From assembly GCA_024305745.1 (NCBI GenBank), contig JAHRBS010000007.1, forward strand, positions 124,001 through 188,000: DNA of 64,000 bases. The letters are read 5' to 3'. This DNA is from Polyporus tsugae (taxonomy: Eukaryota; Basidiomycota; Agaricomycetes; Polyporales; Polyporaceae). The notes beneath the pieces were generated by a model. The model ran no database searches. It was not told the DNA's origin and saw nothing but the letters and a program-made list of their open reading frames with translations. Positions 23,439 to 35,327 of this stretch are shown here, piece by piece (position 1 is the stretch's first letter; every line of letters starts with the position of its first letter). Made by a program: the position numbers and the translations under genes.

Positions 23439-25319
23439 TTACAGACCAGCGGCAGACGCGAGCTTCTGGAAGTCGGGAGTCCCGAGACCGGTGACCGGGT
23501 CCCAGCCCTCCTTCGCCGGGAAGCCTTTCGTGTTGCAGCCCGGGTTTGAGCCGGACGTGATGTCGTTGAGCGCGGACGCGCCAGTCGAGTACAGGAACGG
23601 GTTGAGGAACCCGAGCGGGCTCTTGCCCGCCGCGATAAGCCGGTCGTTGAGGAGCGAGACGATGGACGCGAACGTCGGCGACGCGGCGGAGGTGCCAGAG
23701 ACTCCCTCGATTTCGCCGTCGACGACGACCTCGAAGTTGACGCCCTGCGTCGCGACGTCGGGGAACCCGCGGCCCGTGGCGTTGTACTTGCCCTTGTACT
23801 TACTGCCGAGCGCGGAGAGGTAGCCGCTTACTGCAGAGCTCTGGTAGTCGGGGGTGCTGAAGTAGTTCGAGAACCCGCCAGAGGAGAAGTCGGCCGCGGT
23901 CTCGGGGTTCACGCCTTGGGTCGCACCGACGGACGTCATGTAGGGGCAGCCAGACGGGAAGCTCGGCACGAACTTGGAGCAGCTGTCGGACTGCGAGCCA
24001 GCGACACCACCGTCACCGGAAGCGAAGAGGATGGAGACACCGCGGGCACCGAGCTGGGCATACGCGTTGCAGAGGTTCCTGCAGGAGCGAAGGGTGAGCT
24101 GATACTCGTGGGAACAGGATAGAGCGGACGTACTGCGCAAGTTTCTGTGAGATGGTGTTCTCATTCTGGCCATAGGAGGTCGTCATAACGTAGGGAGGAG
24201 TGTCTTCGCCGAGGAGGAAGTTGACGACGTCGAGGAAACCCTCAAGGTCGCCGTCCTGGAACTGATCACCCACGGAGATGAAGACCGTTGGGACACCAGT
24301 GGCAATGCCGACAGTGTACTGGATGTCAAGGTTCGCCTCGACACCAGCGTCGCTGTCCTGAGAGTTGGAGCCACCGTCGAGTGTCTGGAGGGTGAAGGTC
24401 GTGTCCGATGAGATGTCAGAACGGTACTCGCCCAAGAAGCTCTATTCGCAGGTAGCCCAATCAGTATTCAGGTGGTGGTGGCAAATTCGAATGGCGTAAG
24501 CGTACCGCAAGATCATCTTGGTTAGCATACTGATTAATGAACCCAGTGACGGCGAGCTGGTTCGACGACTGCGTTGCAGCGTCTGACGGGATGTTGTAGA
24601 TCGCCTGCAGACAGGCAGGGGTAATGGAGCTCGAGCACGACGAGGGAACGGCCCGAGCGGTGAAGTTCTGGAGGCCACGCGCGTGCTTGACCGGTGTCTG
24701 GAAGACCGGGAGGTGACCCTTCGGGTTCGGGAACGTCACCGTCGGGTGGACGAGGTCGAGATGGCCCTGCAGCTCGGCGGGAATCGAGTACGAGAGCGTG
24801 CGGACGGCCTCAATGCCGGTGGCATCGTGCTTGAAGACGGAGAATTCGGCGTCGAAGAGCTCGTTGGCTTTGCTGACGGGGACCTCGAACGAAAGCCAGT
24901 CGCCAGTGGCGGAGATCGTCTTGGCAGTGATCCCGTTCTCCTTCAGCCAGTCGTTGACAGCGTCAATGCTCCCCTGTGCTGGAGCGACGAGCTGGTGAAC
25001 CTGTGAACGACGCAAGCTCGGAGTTAGAACGAGTCATTGAATGATCGGGAAGGTGGCATACCTCCGACTTCGAGAGGTGCTTGCCGTAGTTAGAACTCGA
25101 CGGCGTGCTGACGTCGTAGAGCTTGCGCTCAAGCTCGGCGACATTGCCCTGGACGAGGGCGAGACGCAACTTGAGCGTCTGGTTGGGGTCCGCAGAGCCG
25201 GAGAGAGAGAAGCCGCTGGGAGCGCCCTGGCGGGTCTCGTGGAGTTTGAGGTTGCGAGTAGCGGGCTTGCCCAAGGCAAGGGTGACGAGGGAAGCGAGGA
25301 GCAAGCCGGTAGCAACCAT
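23439..25319 (-). CDS. Sedolisin (S53) tripeptidyl-peptidase, secreted, four exons
   Basis: Exons complement(join(23439..24078,24134..24441,24506..25000,25062..25319)) give 566 codons plus stop. ATG 25319 is preferred because it starts a signal peptide (MVATGLLLASLVTLALG). The in-frame ATG 60 bp upstream lies too close to the TATA box. The pro-domain (Pro-kumamolisin, about residues 20-190) is followed by the peptidase domain. Catalytic Glu286 and Asp290 lie in GVEANLDIQY, the oxyanion Asp region in LFASGDGGV, and the nucleophile Ser484 in GVSGTSAAS. The C-terminal calcium site is NDITSGSNPGC with KEGWDPVTGLGTP. It would remove tripeptides from protein substrates at acidic pH outside the cell. 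It looks intact. Confidence 0.95.
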
Positions 25320-25398
25320 CGCGACTCTGGGACGTCTCGAGTGTGGGGTGGTGAGGCAGGCGGAGGACCTTGAATACACCAGGACGATACGATGAAGG

Positions 25399-25405
25399 CT
25401 TTATA
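25399..25405 (-). promoter_or_regulatory. TATA box of the sedolisin gene
   Basis: TATAAAG on the minus strand lies 80 bp upstream of ATG 25319 and only about 20 bp upstream of the in-frame ATG at 25379. This supports the downstream start. Confidence 0.6.
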
Positions 25406-25406
25406 C

Positions 25407-26935
25407 TTGGTCAAACGAGGTCTTCTGGCCAGTGGCCACCATGACGGTGCTGACAACGCATGCGCAAACACTGCGCAAACCGCTAAGATAGACTGAAGAG
25501 GACGATCAACGAAAGAGCACATCGTGCGATCAATCACGCAAGAGGGCGATGGTCCCAGAATGTAATCCTGGGGAAGTTGCACGCAGAATGTACCCATCAG
25601 GGACCAGTGGTCGAACCAGCCGGTTGCGCCGCTACAACCGCAGGAAGCATGGTCGGTGGCCGATAATGAAGTGAAAAAAATGTGATGTCGAGGGACGAAC
25701 AGGGACGAACGTCGAAGAGGGTGATCGCCATGTGGTAGGAGTGCAATCGAGACAGATCAGTGTCGAGATGTTCTATTTTTACATTACCTCGAGCGGCCGT
25801 CATAATCTTCCTCGCGCCTCAGGCCTCAGGCCTCAGCGCTCAGCAACGCAGCAGCACAACTTCACCAACGGGTTGCACTGTGATCGCGCCCAGAAGCTAT
25901 CCGGTGAGCGGAGCTGAAGAGTGCTACAATGCCGTGCAGGAGTCAACAAGCAGCCCTCAAACGGTGAAGGCAAAGACCAAATCAAACACATACTTGCACA
26001 ATGGCACTATCAAAGTAGTGAATGTGTGGCATGGAGTCAGCGGATGTACATGTCCGCGTGCTGCTAGATAAGTAGTCTCTTTCCCGAAGATTTGCATGAG
26101 GGTTCGGTTGCTTGGCATGAGTTGCAACACGGATTGCGTCATTCCGATCGTCAATACGTTCTGGAGTCCGAAGTTACTTACGCAAGCATGCATGGGTCTC
26201 AAAGACCAAGCCTCCTCCCCGGACATGGCACCAAGACCTCAAGCTGGCCGAAGGCATGACAAGGGCAGCGGGTCAGTGCCAGACGAGCACCGGTCAATCC
26301 GAAGTTCTCGCCCACTTGTTTGTCTTCGCGATCGATTACTGTACTATAGCATGCGCAACGGCTTGGCGTAGTGCGCGTGCGACATGGTACACTGGGGTTC
26401 CGCCATACCGAATCGCGTCCGAGTCGCTATACGGAGGACCGGGAGCTCATACGATTTTGAACACAATGGGAGGCAGGTTGGGATGAGCGAATGTGTACCG
26501 ACCACTTGTCAGATTGCCCAACCGTCTCTTATGTCTCTGGGACTCCGTAGGCTCGTCGGCAGTTCGATCATGGACGAGAGACCACGTTGCGACGGATGCT
26601 AGCGAAGTGGTTGGTCGGGAAGACGTTTTTGGGGAGAGTACATAAGTCCATGATCAAGTTATACATTTAACGCATCATATTGCACTCACGAATACGTATA
26701 TTCCGTTTCATCAGGCCGATCGAAGACACAGTTTGAAGCTGGTTTGAAGTTAGCTATAGGAGGCCGTCCACGGATGAACAAGTCGGAGCAAGTCGGAGCT
26801 CCAAATCCGGCGCTCAGCAGCTCGCGCCGTGATCGCGCACGACGGTGCCGCCGACGCCGGCCACAGTCTGGCCTGACCTCGTCCTCATCGCGAGGTCACC
26901 GGTCAAAGCCATCGACGACGTGCAACGCTCTGAAC
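25407..26935. other. Intergenic region between divergent genes
   Basis: No gene is recognised. Three direct copies of GCCTCAG lie at about 25815-25840. The stretch holds the promoters of the sedolisin and the DUF92 gene. Confidence 0.45.
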
Positions 26936-28069
26936 ATGCAAATTCCACTTCCCAGTCTTGCATTCTCCCTCGCGTCCCTCCTCGCCGGGCATGGCCTGCG
27001 CAAACGCTCTCTTTCACCGTCTGGTGCCGCCGCCGCGTTCGCTGTCGGGTACACCATGATGTCCGTCCGACTATCCGCTTTCGGCGTCGCTCTGATTGTG
27101 TTCTATTTGACCGGGTCGCGCGCGACAAAGTTCGGCAAAGCTCTCAAGCAGCAGCTGGAGGAGGGCCACCAGGCTGCCGGATACAGGAACGCCGCACAGG
27201 TCTTCTGCAACTCCCTCTCCGCCGCAATCGCTGCCCTGCTCTGGAGCGTGCTCTACGACCCGTCCTCGTGGGTGGCCAAGGGTCTGAGGGCTTTGGACAT
27301 GGACGTGGGGCTAGGCCAGCACAAGCTGTGGTTCGACGTCGACCGCTGGTGTCCACTTACGCCGCCTCATACGGCGTCTTGGAGTCGGGTTCTTATCTTT
27401 GTGATGCTGGGGTACGTCGTATTTTGCATATTGGCCCATATTGTGCCGCGCACCCCTTGAACTGAACACCAGACACTTCGCGTGCTGTCTGGGAGACACT
27501 CTGGCCTCCGAGCTTGGTATCCTGTCGCGCTCGCCACCCATCCTCATCACGACCCTCAAGCCCGTGCCTCCGGGAACGAACGGCGGGCTGTCCGTCGCGG
27601 GCACGCTCGCGTCGGTCGGGGGTGGACTGTTCATGGGGCTGACGATTGCCGTCACGCTGATTGCGCAGAGCACGGCGTGTCGTGTCCAGTGGCAAGACAT
27701 CTTGTTCCCCCTCTCGCTGTGGGGTGCCTTCGCTGGCGGCTTTGGCTCACTGGTGCGCCTTTCCGGTGTGCGTCTGTCGGTGCGGAGCTGAACGATCGTG
27801 GTCTTGGCGTACAGCTTGACTCGCTCCTTGGCGCCACGCTGCAGCGTACTCGCTATGTGAACACAACGAAGCGCATCTGGACCGATGAAGCGGGTGTACT
27901 TGACCCGCGAGCGGATGTGAAGGTCATCAGTGGGCTGGATTTGCTGTCGAATAACCAGGTTAGTCTCAGATATCCTGAATCCAGGTCTGCTGTTTGCTGA
28001 TCGCAATTGTACCAGGTGAACCTGGTATCGTCAATCGCCACAGCTCTTGTGCTCGGATTCGTCGGATGA
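26936..28069 (+). CDS. DUF92/TMEM19-like integral membrane protein, four exons
   Basis: Exons join(26936..27411,27473..27752,27815..27958,28016..28069) give 317 codons plus stop with phases that fit. The start MQIPLPSLAFSLASLLAGHG opens a hydrophobic protein with about six membrane segments. Conserved DUF92 (TMEM19) blocks are visible: SPSGAAAAFAVGY, YLTGSRATKFGK, GYRNAAQVFCNSLSAAIAALLW, CLGDTLASELGILS, TTLKPVPPGTNGGLSVAGTLASVGGG, and the tail NNQVNLVSSIATALVLGFVG. The family includes human TMEM19 and plant VTE6, which phosphorylates phytyl phosphate; a polyprenyl or lipid phosphate role is possible but not shown here. No lesions were seen. Confidence 0.92.
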
Positions 28070-28351
28070 GTACGTCGGTGACCGTAAGTACATGGGATCA
28101 GGGAACATAATGCAACAGCGTCGGGTTCCTATTCTATCTACTTTATCTGAACTCTATTCTGTTCTAGGACTGAATCTATTCTCATTCCCGCGACCAAATG
28201 GTTGGTTACGGATCACCTATAGAAGTTGATATATCCCTGAACGAGAGCATTACGTGGATTATGCCGTACCGTGCACAGGCTATTCGAGTGTTATGTTCAG
28301 AAGGAATCATCACAGTACGTCTAGATTGTCTCTTCGTAGTTTCTGAACACG

Positions 28352-28590
28352 TTGATCAGATAACCCCTGTCGACAACCAGCCCACCGGCCACTCGCCGAA
28401 GTCCGTCGAGACTGGGTAGGTTACCGGCTTTGCGATGACTTGAAGAGATCAATTCCTCCCTGTTCTTCACACCGGCCATCTCCCCACTCCCTCTCTCGTA
28501 CTCGTAGAACTCAAGAACATACAATACAATTTGCGTGTCTCTATTGATTCCCTTCGCTCGAATAGTATAAGCTACGTGGTCGAACATGTC
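28352..28590 (-). pseudogene. F-box/LRR protein C-terminal fragment
   Basis: LEFYEYERGSGEMAGVKNREELISSS followed by LRRVAGGLVVDRGYLINVF matches the C-terminus of the F-box copy next door (LEFYEYERQGWGRDG, LRTVVGGRVVYRGYLL). Only this end is present, so it is a tandem remnant of the same family. Confidence 0.65.
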
Positions 28591-28941
28591 CCTTCAACGT
28601 CCTGATCCCCATTGCAGGTACCGGTACCTATGCGGGAGGATCGAGTTGCAGACCCCTTGGCCCTCTGCCAACCGAGCGGAAGGCTGGGCACGTTGGGGAC
28701 CTCCGAGTCGGGACGTCAGTGGCTACGCCGACTTGTCGTCGTAGCCGGCCAAGGAACAGTCCGACCTGGTAGGTTCACACATCATTAACATCGTCCCAAT
28801 CCGGTACGTCCTGGGTTGAAATTCGACCCGAAACAGCGCATAAGTATCTCTGTCGCAGAAATGATACAGACACGTCGTGCCACTACTACTCGAATATCAC
28901 ATTCAGATCCAAATTCCTTCCGGGTCGTTCAGTGAACGTCA

Positions 28942-30780
28942 CATCGCCATCTTAATGTCTCTTAACAGATAACCCCTGTAAACGACTCGTCCACCCACGA
29001 CTGTCCGAAGTCGCTCGAGGCAGGGCAAGTCGTCATCCTCCCGACGACTCGAAGCAATCAATTCCCCAGATTCCGCGACGTCCAATCCATCACGACCCCA
29101 ACCCTGTCTTTCGTACTCGTAGAATTCGAGAGCATGCAGCTTTTGTGCCTTCATGGACGCCCGACGCTCGAACAGCGGCTGCATGGCCCAACATCTCTGT
29201 TCAACACATGTGCCAACGTCCTGGTGCCGCCGGTACAGCGCAGGGTCGCATGCTTCGACGAGATCCTTCGGTCCAATCTCTCGGGGCACCTCCCAACCGA
29301 GCGTCAGGTAGCGCAAGGCCGGGCACAATGGGGACCCGGATGCAAGCACGTCTGACTCGGAGTCGGCGGTGGCCCCGTGTCCCGCAATCGCGCCCAGCGC
29401 ATCGACTACACCGCTGGGGGTGTCTACGCCACTCGCAGTGAGGTGGGTTAGGTGAGGGAAGGCGCGAAGAACCGCAGCTCAATCTTCTACGGGATCCGTG
29501 GCCGTTGCGTAGCGGTATTGGTTGAAATCAGGGATGATCTCCAATTGTGTTACGCAGGTCGTCCGGAAGACGACTTCGACCACAAGATCTGCCAGAGTCT
29601 TGTGAGATTGGAATCGTATATCCAAGTGTAGGGACTGCGCCGCGAAACAACGTATGATCCACGTCCCGCAGCCATTGAAATCTGATGGGGATAACATGAC
29701 AGTGTCGAAGGGATGATGGTGAACCAGATAGGAGGGCATGAGTCTAGAGAGGCTGTCTGGCTCGTCAGGGAAGAGTGGGTCAAGGCGGACTGGGGCTGTC
29801 GAGGGAATGCATGGGTCCAATGCAGCGAGGACGGCAAGAGCGCGAGGCTCCCGCGTTTCATCGCCAAAGGAGAGCTCCTTGAGGGACGGAAGCTGGACTG
29901 CGCCCGGCTAATTGCCCACTCCCGAGGGGTGGCCACCAGCGCGAGGGTCTGAAATACTCGAGGTACAAATATTCCAGATTGCGACAACGACTCAACACTT
30001 GGAGGAGAGACCTGGAATCCGAACCTGCGGGGTGTGGCCATGGGACTGTCCCGTTCACAGTCATATCCTGGGAGGAGTCCAGGCGGAGCCATTTGAGGGA
30101 TTGTACCGCGATCAAGGGAAAGAAAATGGCGGGGTCGAGGCGCAAGGTGCAGAGGCGGGGTAGACTTTCATCTGACACCGGACGCAAACTTGCAAGTGTC
30201 CCGGCCAGATCAGGTGGTCCACGGCTCTCCCTAGCGCACACATCGAGGTCCTCCAGAGTTTGCATTCCAGCATTCAGGACCCGGTACAGGTCATGTAAGT
30301 GGGGAAGCCTCACATTCGCGTAGAGACTAACAACGTCATTGAGATGAGGAAACACCGTAGAGGGGAGAGCACAGGTTGGAAGGATGAGGTCTCTGGCTCC
30401 ACGCAACACCTGCTCCAAGTTTACGTGCAACGCTATGGGGTGGGGCGAGGACCTGTCCAGTAGCATGGTCACAAACTCAGACGGGAGCCTGTTCTCCTGA
30501 CCCCAAGTCCAGGGCCCTCCATCATGGCAACGAACCAAAGGTCAGCCACCGCCTCTGCCCAGAATGCGGGTGCGGACAGATACACCGTGCGCCATCGACA
30601 ACACACCGAGGTCGGATGGAGGCCTTGTCGGCCCTTCTCAGGGAACTACGTCATACCGAAGATCTTGATAAGAAGCCCGACGGAAAACGTATGAATGGGT
30701 GCCGCGGCATTGTGGAGGGACAGCATGGTGTACGAGAGGAGACGGTACTCCTCTGACTTGTGGAGAGCCCATGCTCGGAC
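28942..30780 (-). pseudogene. F-box/LRR protein pseudogene, copy 2
   Basis: This is the longer counterpart of the remnant at 18.0-18.8 kb. An F-box-like segment (HNAAAPIHT, LLIKIFGMT) is followed by TAG. YLSAPAFWAEAVADLWF then shifts frame into HDGGPWTWGQENRLPSEFVTM, and a leucine-rich region ends at NLEYLYLEYF. After a further frameshift near 29890-29950 the protein resumes as VQLPSLKELSFGDETREP and LDPCIPSTAPVRLDPLFPDE, and finishes with the LEFYEYERQGWG C-terminus near 28942. F-box proteins normally bring substrates to SCF ubiquitin ligases, but the lesions make this copy inactive. It lies immediately downstream of, and in the same direction as, the amylase. Confidence 0.75.
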
Positions 30781-31204
30781 TTCATCTTGCTCAGCCCTTC
30801 GAGGCTAGCACAGTCCGTCCCTGGCACAGTCGACGCGAAATCGGGGAAGGGGAAGGTGTTCGACGACTTCTGGTTCATTGGCGCGGTTGACCTTGACGAT
30901 GTGCGTGTGGCCCTGAGTTGTCGAGGTTAGAACAAACACGGTTAGGTCAAGAAAGTCGGTGATCATACCCAGGTAGAGAGCGTCGAGTTCATGAGGTGGA
31001 GGAGGGATCCTTTCAGATCCTGAAGATGTGGCACAACCGCATGTGGAACGTGTCGTTCTTGGCAGCCTCGTGGCCTCCCTTCGGGTCGTCGACAAGTTTC
31101 CCACATGGAAGCCGTGTTGCGTACATAGCACATCCGACCATTACATTATAGATTATATGAAAGTAACAGTAGTTGATGAGGAGCACGCAACGTTCATGAA
31201 AGCA
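29989..31204. repeat. Segmental duplication, copy 2 (with 18019..19234)
   Basis: Partner of 18019..19234 with a constant offset of 11970 bp. Unlike copy 1, the sequence to its left is uninterrupted F-box sequence rather than a Copia LTR. Confidence 0.9.
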
Positions 31205-31343
31205 AAGTCAGTTGAGTCCCAATGTCCGTTATGTATCGCCTCATAATTCGGAATAACATGCGCAAATGTGATCGAGGGCCGTGGCCACCTCCGAGTAGTA
31301 CTGCTCAGGGGACGACGGGAGCACGACGCCCATGACCATTACA

Positions 31344-33319
31344 TCAAGCACGTTTGGCTCCGACGTGAAGTGCGATCGCCCCGCGAGCGGGAACAGTCGC
31401 GGCGAACGCCCCTCCAGAAACCGTAATCCTGGGGCGGTTGGTGTAAGTCCTTGCTACGATTGACAGATGCGAAGCCACCTACGTTGAACCGGTGCACTGC
31501 CCGTTGGACGACTGGCCGCCGATCACATCACAGTACGACCCATCCGGGAGCGTCGTCGTGAACGTCGTTGACCACTCCGAATCCTCGTTGTTGATCGCAA
31601 CGAACCCGAGCGCGCCTGCATCCACGTCGGTCAGTCAGCCTCCTCCTCAAACACACGCCACGGATCGAGTCGCACGCACCGCGGCCAAACGCGATCATCT
31701 GGCCTTCGGGGGCCGTCCAGTCTGTCATCTCTGCGCCGCCGACCGCGTTGCGGAATCCGACCATACCTGCGATCGCCTGCCAGCGGTGCTGGCAGAGCCA
31801 CCCATTCGCGCCGCCACTACCTGAGCATGTGCCTGCCCCGCCGTTAGGTGCACCGGCGTCCGTGCTGGAGAAGCTGTAGCTTGAAAGGACAGTCGGCGTG
31901 CCGTATGGGTGTGCAAGCGCGAATATATTCGCGAGGGTGTACGTGTTGGACGGGGAGTTACTGTTGAGGTTGCCGGAGTTCTGCATACACGACGTGAGTT
32001 GGATGCGGCCGAAAGCATGGCGAACGGGGGTTAGAAACGCACACGTTCGGTATCGTGGTTAGCGACGAAGACGTTGGCCTGCCCGCTGGAGACCCATCCT
32101 GTGTATCGCGGTCAGTGTCAACCGCATGACGAAAGTCGGTCGCAAACAACGCGCCTCTGTTGTCGAGGTTCTGGAGGCCAGAAAGTTGGCTCGAGTGGGT
32201 GAACGCGTCTCTTAGCGCGTCTGTAAAGCGGAACCTGGGATTACATGAGCTAAGGTGGGCATCGGTGCGGTGAACGCCGCGTACTCTTGCACGTCACCAG
32301 TCTGGGTATACTCGTTCGGCGTTACGGGCTGGCCAGCACCGAACACAACCTCTTGCGTGATGTAGACGTTCTTGCCATTCCGGTTGAGGCGCGAGAGAAT
32401 GTTTGAGATATCGCCGACCGCCATATCTGCGAAGTGATTCGGTCTCTATGGACGGCACAGCGCACAAGATGGGGACTAACGCTTCGCTGCATCGATTCGA
32501 AGGCCGTCGACGCCAAAGCTGAGGAGGTCGTTCCCGTACTCCGCCAGGCGACTGCGAACGTATTCCGTTTCCGTGGCGAGGCTATGATTAGACTTTTGAG
32601 TAATCCCGGTAAGGTCTACGTGGCGTCAGGACGCTTACTCGGCCAGGCCAGCGAGTTCGCATGTCTGAATCTCGGTCGCATTGTTCCAGTTGTTGATGCC
32701 ATGCCGACATGTATGGAAATCCGCGTTCTGGTAGATTCCTGGGTAGTTGTACTTCGTGAACGAAGATCCGGCGTAGCCCGTTCCTGAATCGAGGCCGGAC
32801 ATGTGGTTCCAGATGGTATCTGTGCCGATGGACCGATCGTCGGACATCACGTTTGCAACAAGGTATGCGAAGCATCGACGACGTACCGACGATCACACCC
32901 ACACCGGCAGCGTGGCATGTGTTGACCATGTTGGCGAACTGGTCACGGCTCCCATGCTTGGATGTGAGCTGGTACGAGACAGCCTGGTAGTCGGTCCACC
33001 AGGAGTCGCCCTGGATATGCTCTTGCGGCGGGTTGACTGTGGCGCGATTGCCTGTCAGTCTACGTCGTGTGCGGCGTCGACGTGGCAGGCCGGACGTACC
33101 CTGGACGTATCCATATCCAGCGGGGCCGATAAAGTTGGTACACTCCGCCGCGATGCTGTCCCAGCTCCACTCGAACATCTCGATGATTACGGGCTTGCTC
33201 GTGGCGGGGGCGCGTCTGCCGAAGGGACGGGTCTTGAGTGGACGATGATGACCTTCGACTGCAGGACAGAGAACTGCCGCCGCAGCCACGAAGACAGAAA
33301 GTTTAGACCAGGAAAGCAT
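31344..33319 (-). CDS. Secreted alpha-amylase (GH13), ten exons
   Basis: Exons complement(join(31344..31428,31483..31615,31680..31980,32043..32098,32155..32234,32285..32426,32481..32581,32639..32819,32887..33036,33100..33319)) give 482 codons plus stop. A signal peptide ([20 protein letters not shown]) precedes [17 protein letters not shown] and [22 protein letters not shown]. The catalytic residues of clan GH-H are present: nucleophile Asp214 in [10 protein letters not shown], acid/base Glu243 in VYITQEV, and Asp307 in VANHDTER. The C-terminal beta domain ends [18 protein letters not shown]. It would hydrolyse internal alpha-1,4 bonds of starch or glycogen outside the cell. All introns are GT-AG except the one at 32099..32154, which appears to be GC-AG. 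The protein-level match across that junction ([19 protein letters not shown]) supports it. Confidence 0.93.
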
Positions 33320-34341
33320 TGATAAAGAGCGTCGTGAAGTTGAAATGAAATGAAAGCTGAGAGAGTGTGTTGAGAGCAGGTAATGGTTGGGTAACGGTAG
33401 GCACTAGAGAATAACAATATTAAAAGACTCAGAACGCGCGTCTCGTCAGGCGGCTTTTCCCTTCATATTCAACGCTCGGCTGTCAATCAAATCGGAAAGG
33501 AGAATGAAATGAACCACGGATGTTCAACGGTCGAGAAGATCCTTGACATTTTGCTGGCGTGGGGTCAGTGGCAGAAGGCAGTCGGACATACGTCTTCGCA
33601 TAAGTAGTCGCATAACTCGTGCAACATGTAATAAGTTGCTGTAACTTAGAATGAAAGGAAGGCATGAATAAGTAGACGGGATAGATGGTTGTTGTTGAAA
33701 TGATGGACACTAACTTAGTGGGAAGTGTGTGCGGGCGTCAGTAGTTTTCTAAGTGGTAGCCCAGACAGGCGCCTGGGGCCTGTCGAACGTTTCTCTCTCT
33801 CTCTCTCCCTCTCCCTATCCCTAGTGCTCTGGTATCACTATGCATTCCGCCGTATTGCATTGGCACGCGAGGGTCGTATTATGCACTTGTTTGCAACCAC
33901 TATTTAGTACTTAGTACTGGCCTCAATTTCTCTGAGTACTGGCCGTCGCCGGTCTCTAGATCGTCGTCTGTTTCTACTGTTCAAGTCGGCGGACGGCTTG
34001 CGATAATGCTCCTAGTGCTATGACCTCGACTATCGCACGGCTTGGTACATATCGCCAGCGTCACTCCACTGGCATTCGGACAAAGAACGTGCGGTAAGTA
34101 CAATGATAAGTATCGCAATTTTCGTCTTCAATGCAACATCTGATCATCTAATGCGTGTATGACAGATCCCGGACAGATCTCAGTGAATTTTGAACCCTAG
34201 AGGATCACTCACATGGAAGTTTGTAGTACGCGGACGCCCGGTGACATTGCCGCGACAGTTAAGCAGTAGAAATCAAACCAACAGAAAATAGTGCGTAACC
34301 CTCATATAAAGGCAACGAATATGCGAGTCCCCAACTCAACA
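33320..34341. other. Intergenic region with a CT-rich stretch
   Basis: Holds the amylase promoter on the left. A (TC)n-rich tract lies at about 33791-33815. No gene is recognised. Confidence 0.5.
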
Positions 34342-34842
34342 ATGACGGCCATGGGTCCAGTCGTACTGAGCACAGTCCTCGACTCCGGCGCGCCTGACGG
34401 CCGGACGCACTACACTACCATCGTGCTCATTCACGGGCTCATGTGACAGGGCGGTGAGTAGCACAATCCTCCCTATCTACCCATTATTTGGTGCTGAAGA
34501 AGAATCCCCGCCTAGCGAACTTCAAGAAACTGCTACCATTTGCTTCCGGCTACGACGTACGAATCATCGCGGCCAACAGGCGTGACTACCCGGGATCCCG
34601 CCCTTACACACCCACGGAACGGGCCCGACTGGAGCGACTGGCGGCGGCGTCCCCCGACTCCGCTGACGTACGAGCTGAAGCCGCAGACTTCCTCCGGGAC
34701 CGTGGCCGAGAGGTGCACGACTACCTCGTAGACCTTATCAAACGCGCACTGGGATTTTCCAGAGAAGACGCTTCGCGCTTTCATAGGCGACGAAGACGAG
34801 CTGTAGGCATTACGATAGCCAATATTGCATGTCTACGCTGAG
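34342..34842 (+). pseudogene. Alpha/beta-hydrolase N-terminal remnant
   Basis: ATG 34342 begins MTAMGPVVLSTVLDSG, followed by HYTTIVLIHGLM, the oxyanion-side beta-strand and turn of an alpha/beta hydrolase. A TGA at 34444 stands where relatives usually have Trp (HGLMWQGG). After a likely intron (about 34453-34499) the frame resumes with LANFKKLLPFASGYDVRIIAANRRDYPGSRPYTPTERARLE and FLRDRGREVHDYLVDLIKR. It then stops before the nucleophile elbow (GxSxG) would appear. Truncation plus the stop make it non-functional. Confidence 0.75.
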
Positions 34843-35208
34843 TAGTGTTCTTAAAGCAACCAGTAACTCGGGCTCTCGCTGCGAGCGCTGAGCGCTGAGG
34901 CATGTCGCTTTTGAGGCTTCTCGGCTTTCACCATAGAGTCAGATGAAGACGGAGCTAAGCTGCAATGTTAAGCGCGTCTTTTTACTGCTGGAAGACCGTA
35001 TCTGTACCAGTTGGTAAGCAAACAGCGCTTTATTTCTACGCCGATTGTCCTTCGCTGACTGACTGCCTACATATCGGGAACAAAGTCCGTTCAGTGGCGC
35101 ATAAAGCTACTTTGTTGAAGCACAACGGTGTGGTGCCGGATTGTTTGACCTGATTGTAGTACGTTGCCTGGACAATCGGTATACCCATAGATGGCGCGTA
35201 TGGGTCGC
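34843..35208. other. Intergenic region
   Basis: No feature beyond the downstream promoter is recognised. Confidence 0.4.
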
Positions 35209-35216
35209 TATATAAG
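35209..35216 (+). promoter_or_regulatory. TATA box of the F-box-like gene
   Basis: TATATAAG lies 119 bp upstream of ATG 35328, with a pyrimidine-rich stretch in between. Confidence 0.6.
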
Positions 35217-35327
35217 ACGGGCACTCCCTATGGTGGCTGTCGGTCCATATTCCTCCCCCCAACCTTCCCCGCTGTCGCCTGTCCATCTCGCAGTCGCCAA
35301 CGGAAGCATATATTGCCTACAGGTGAC

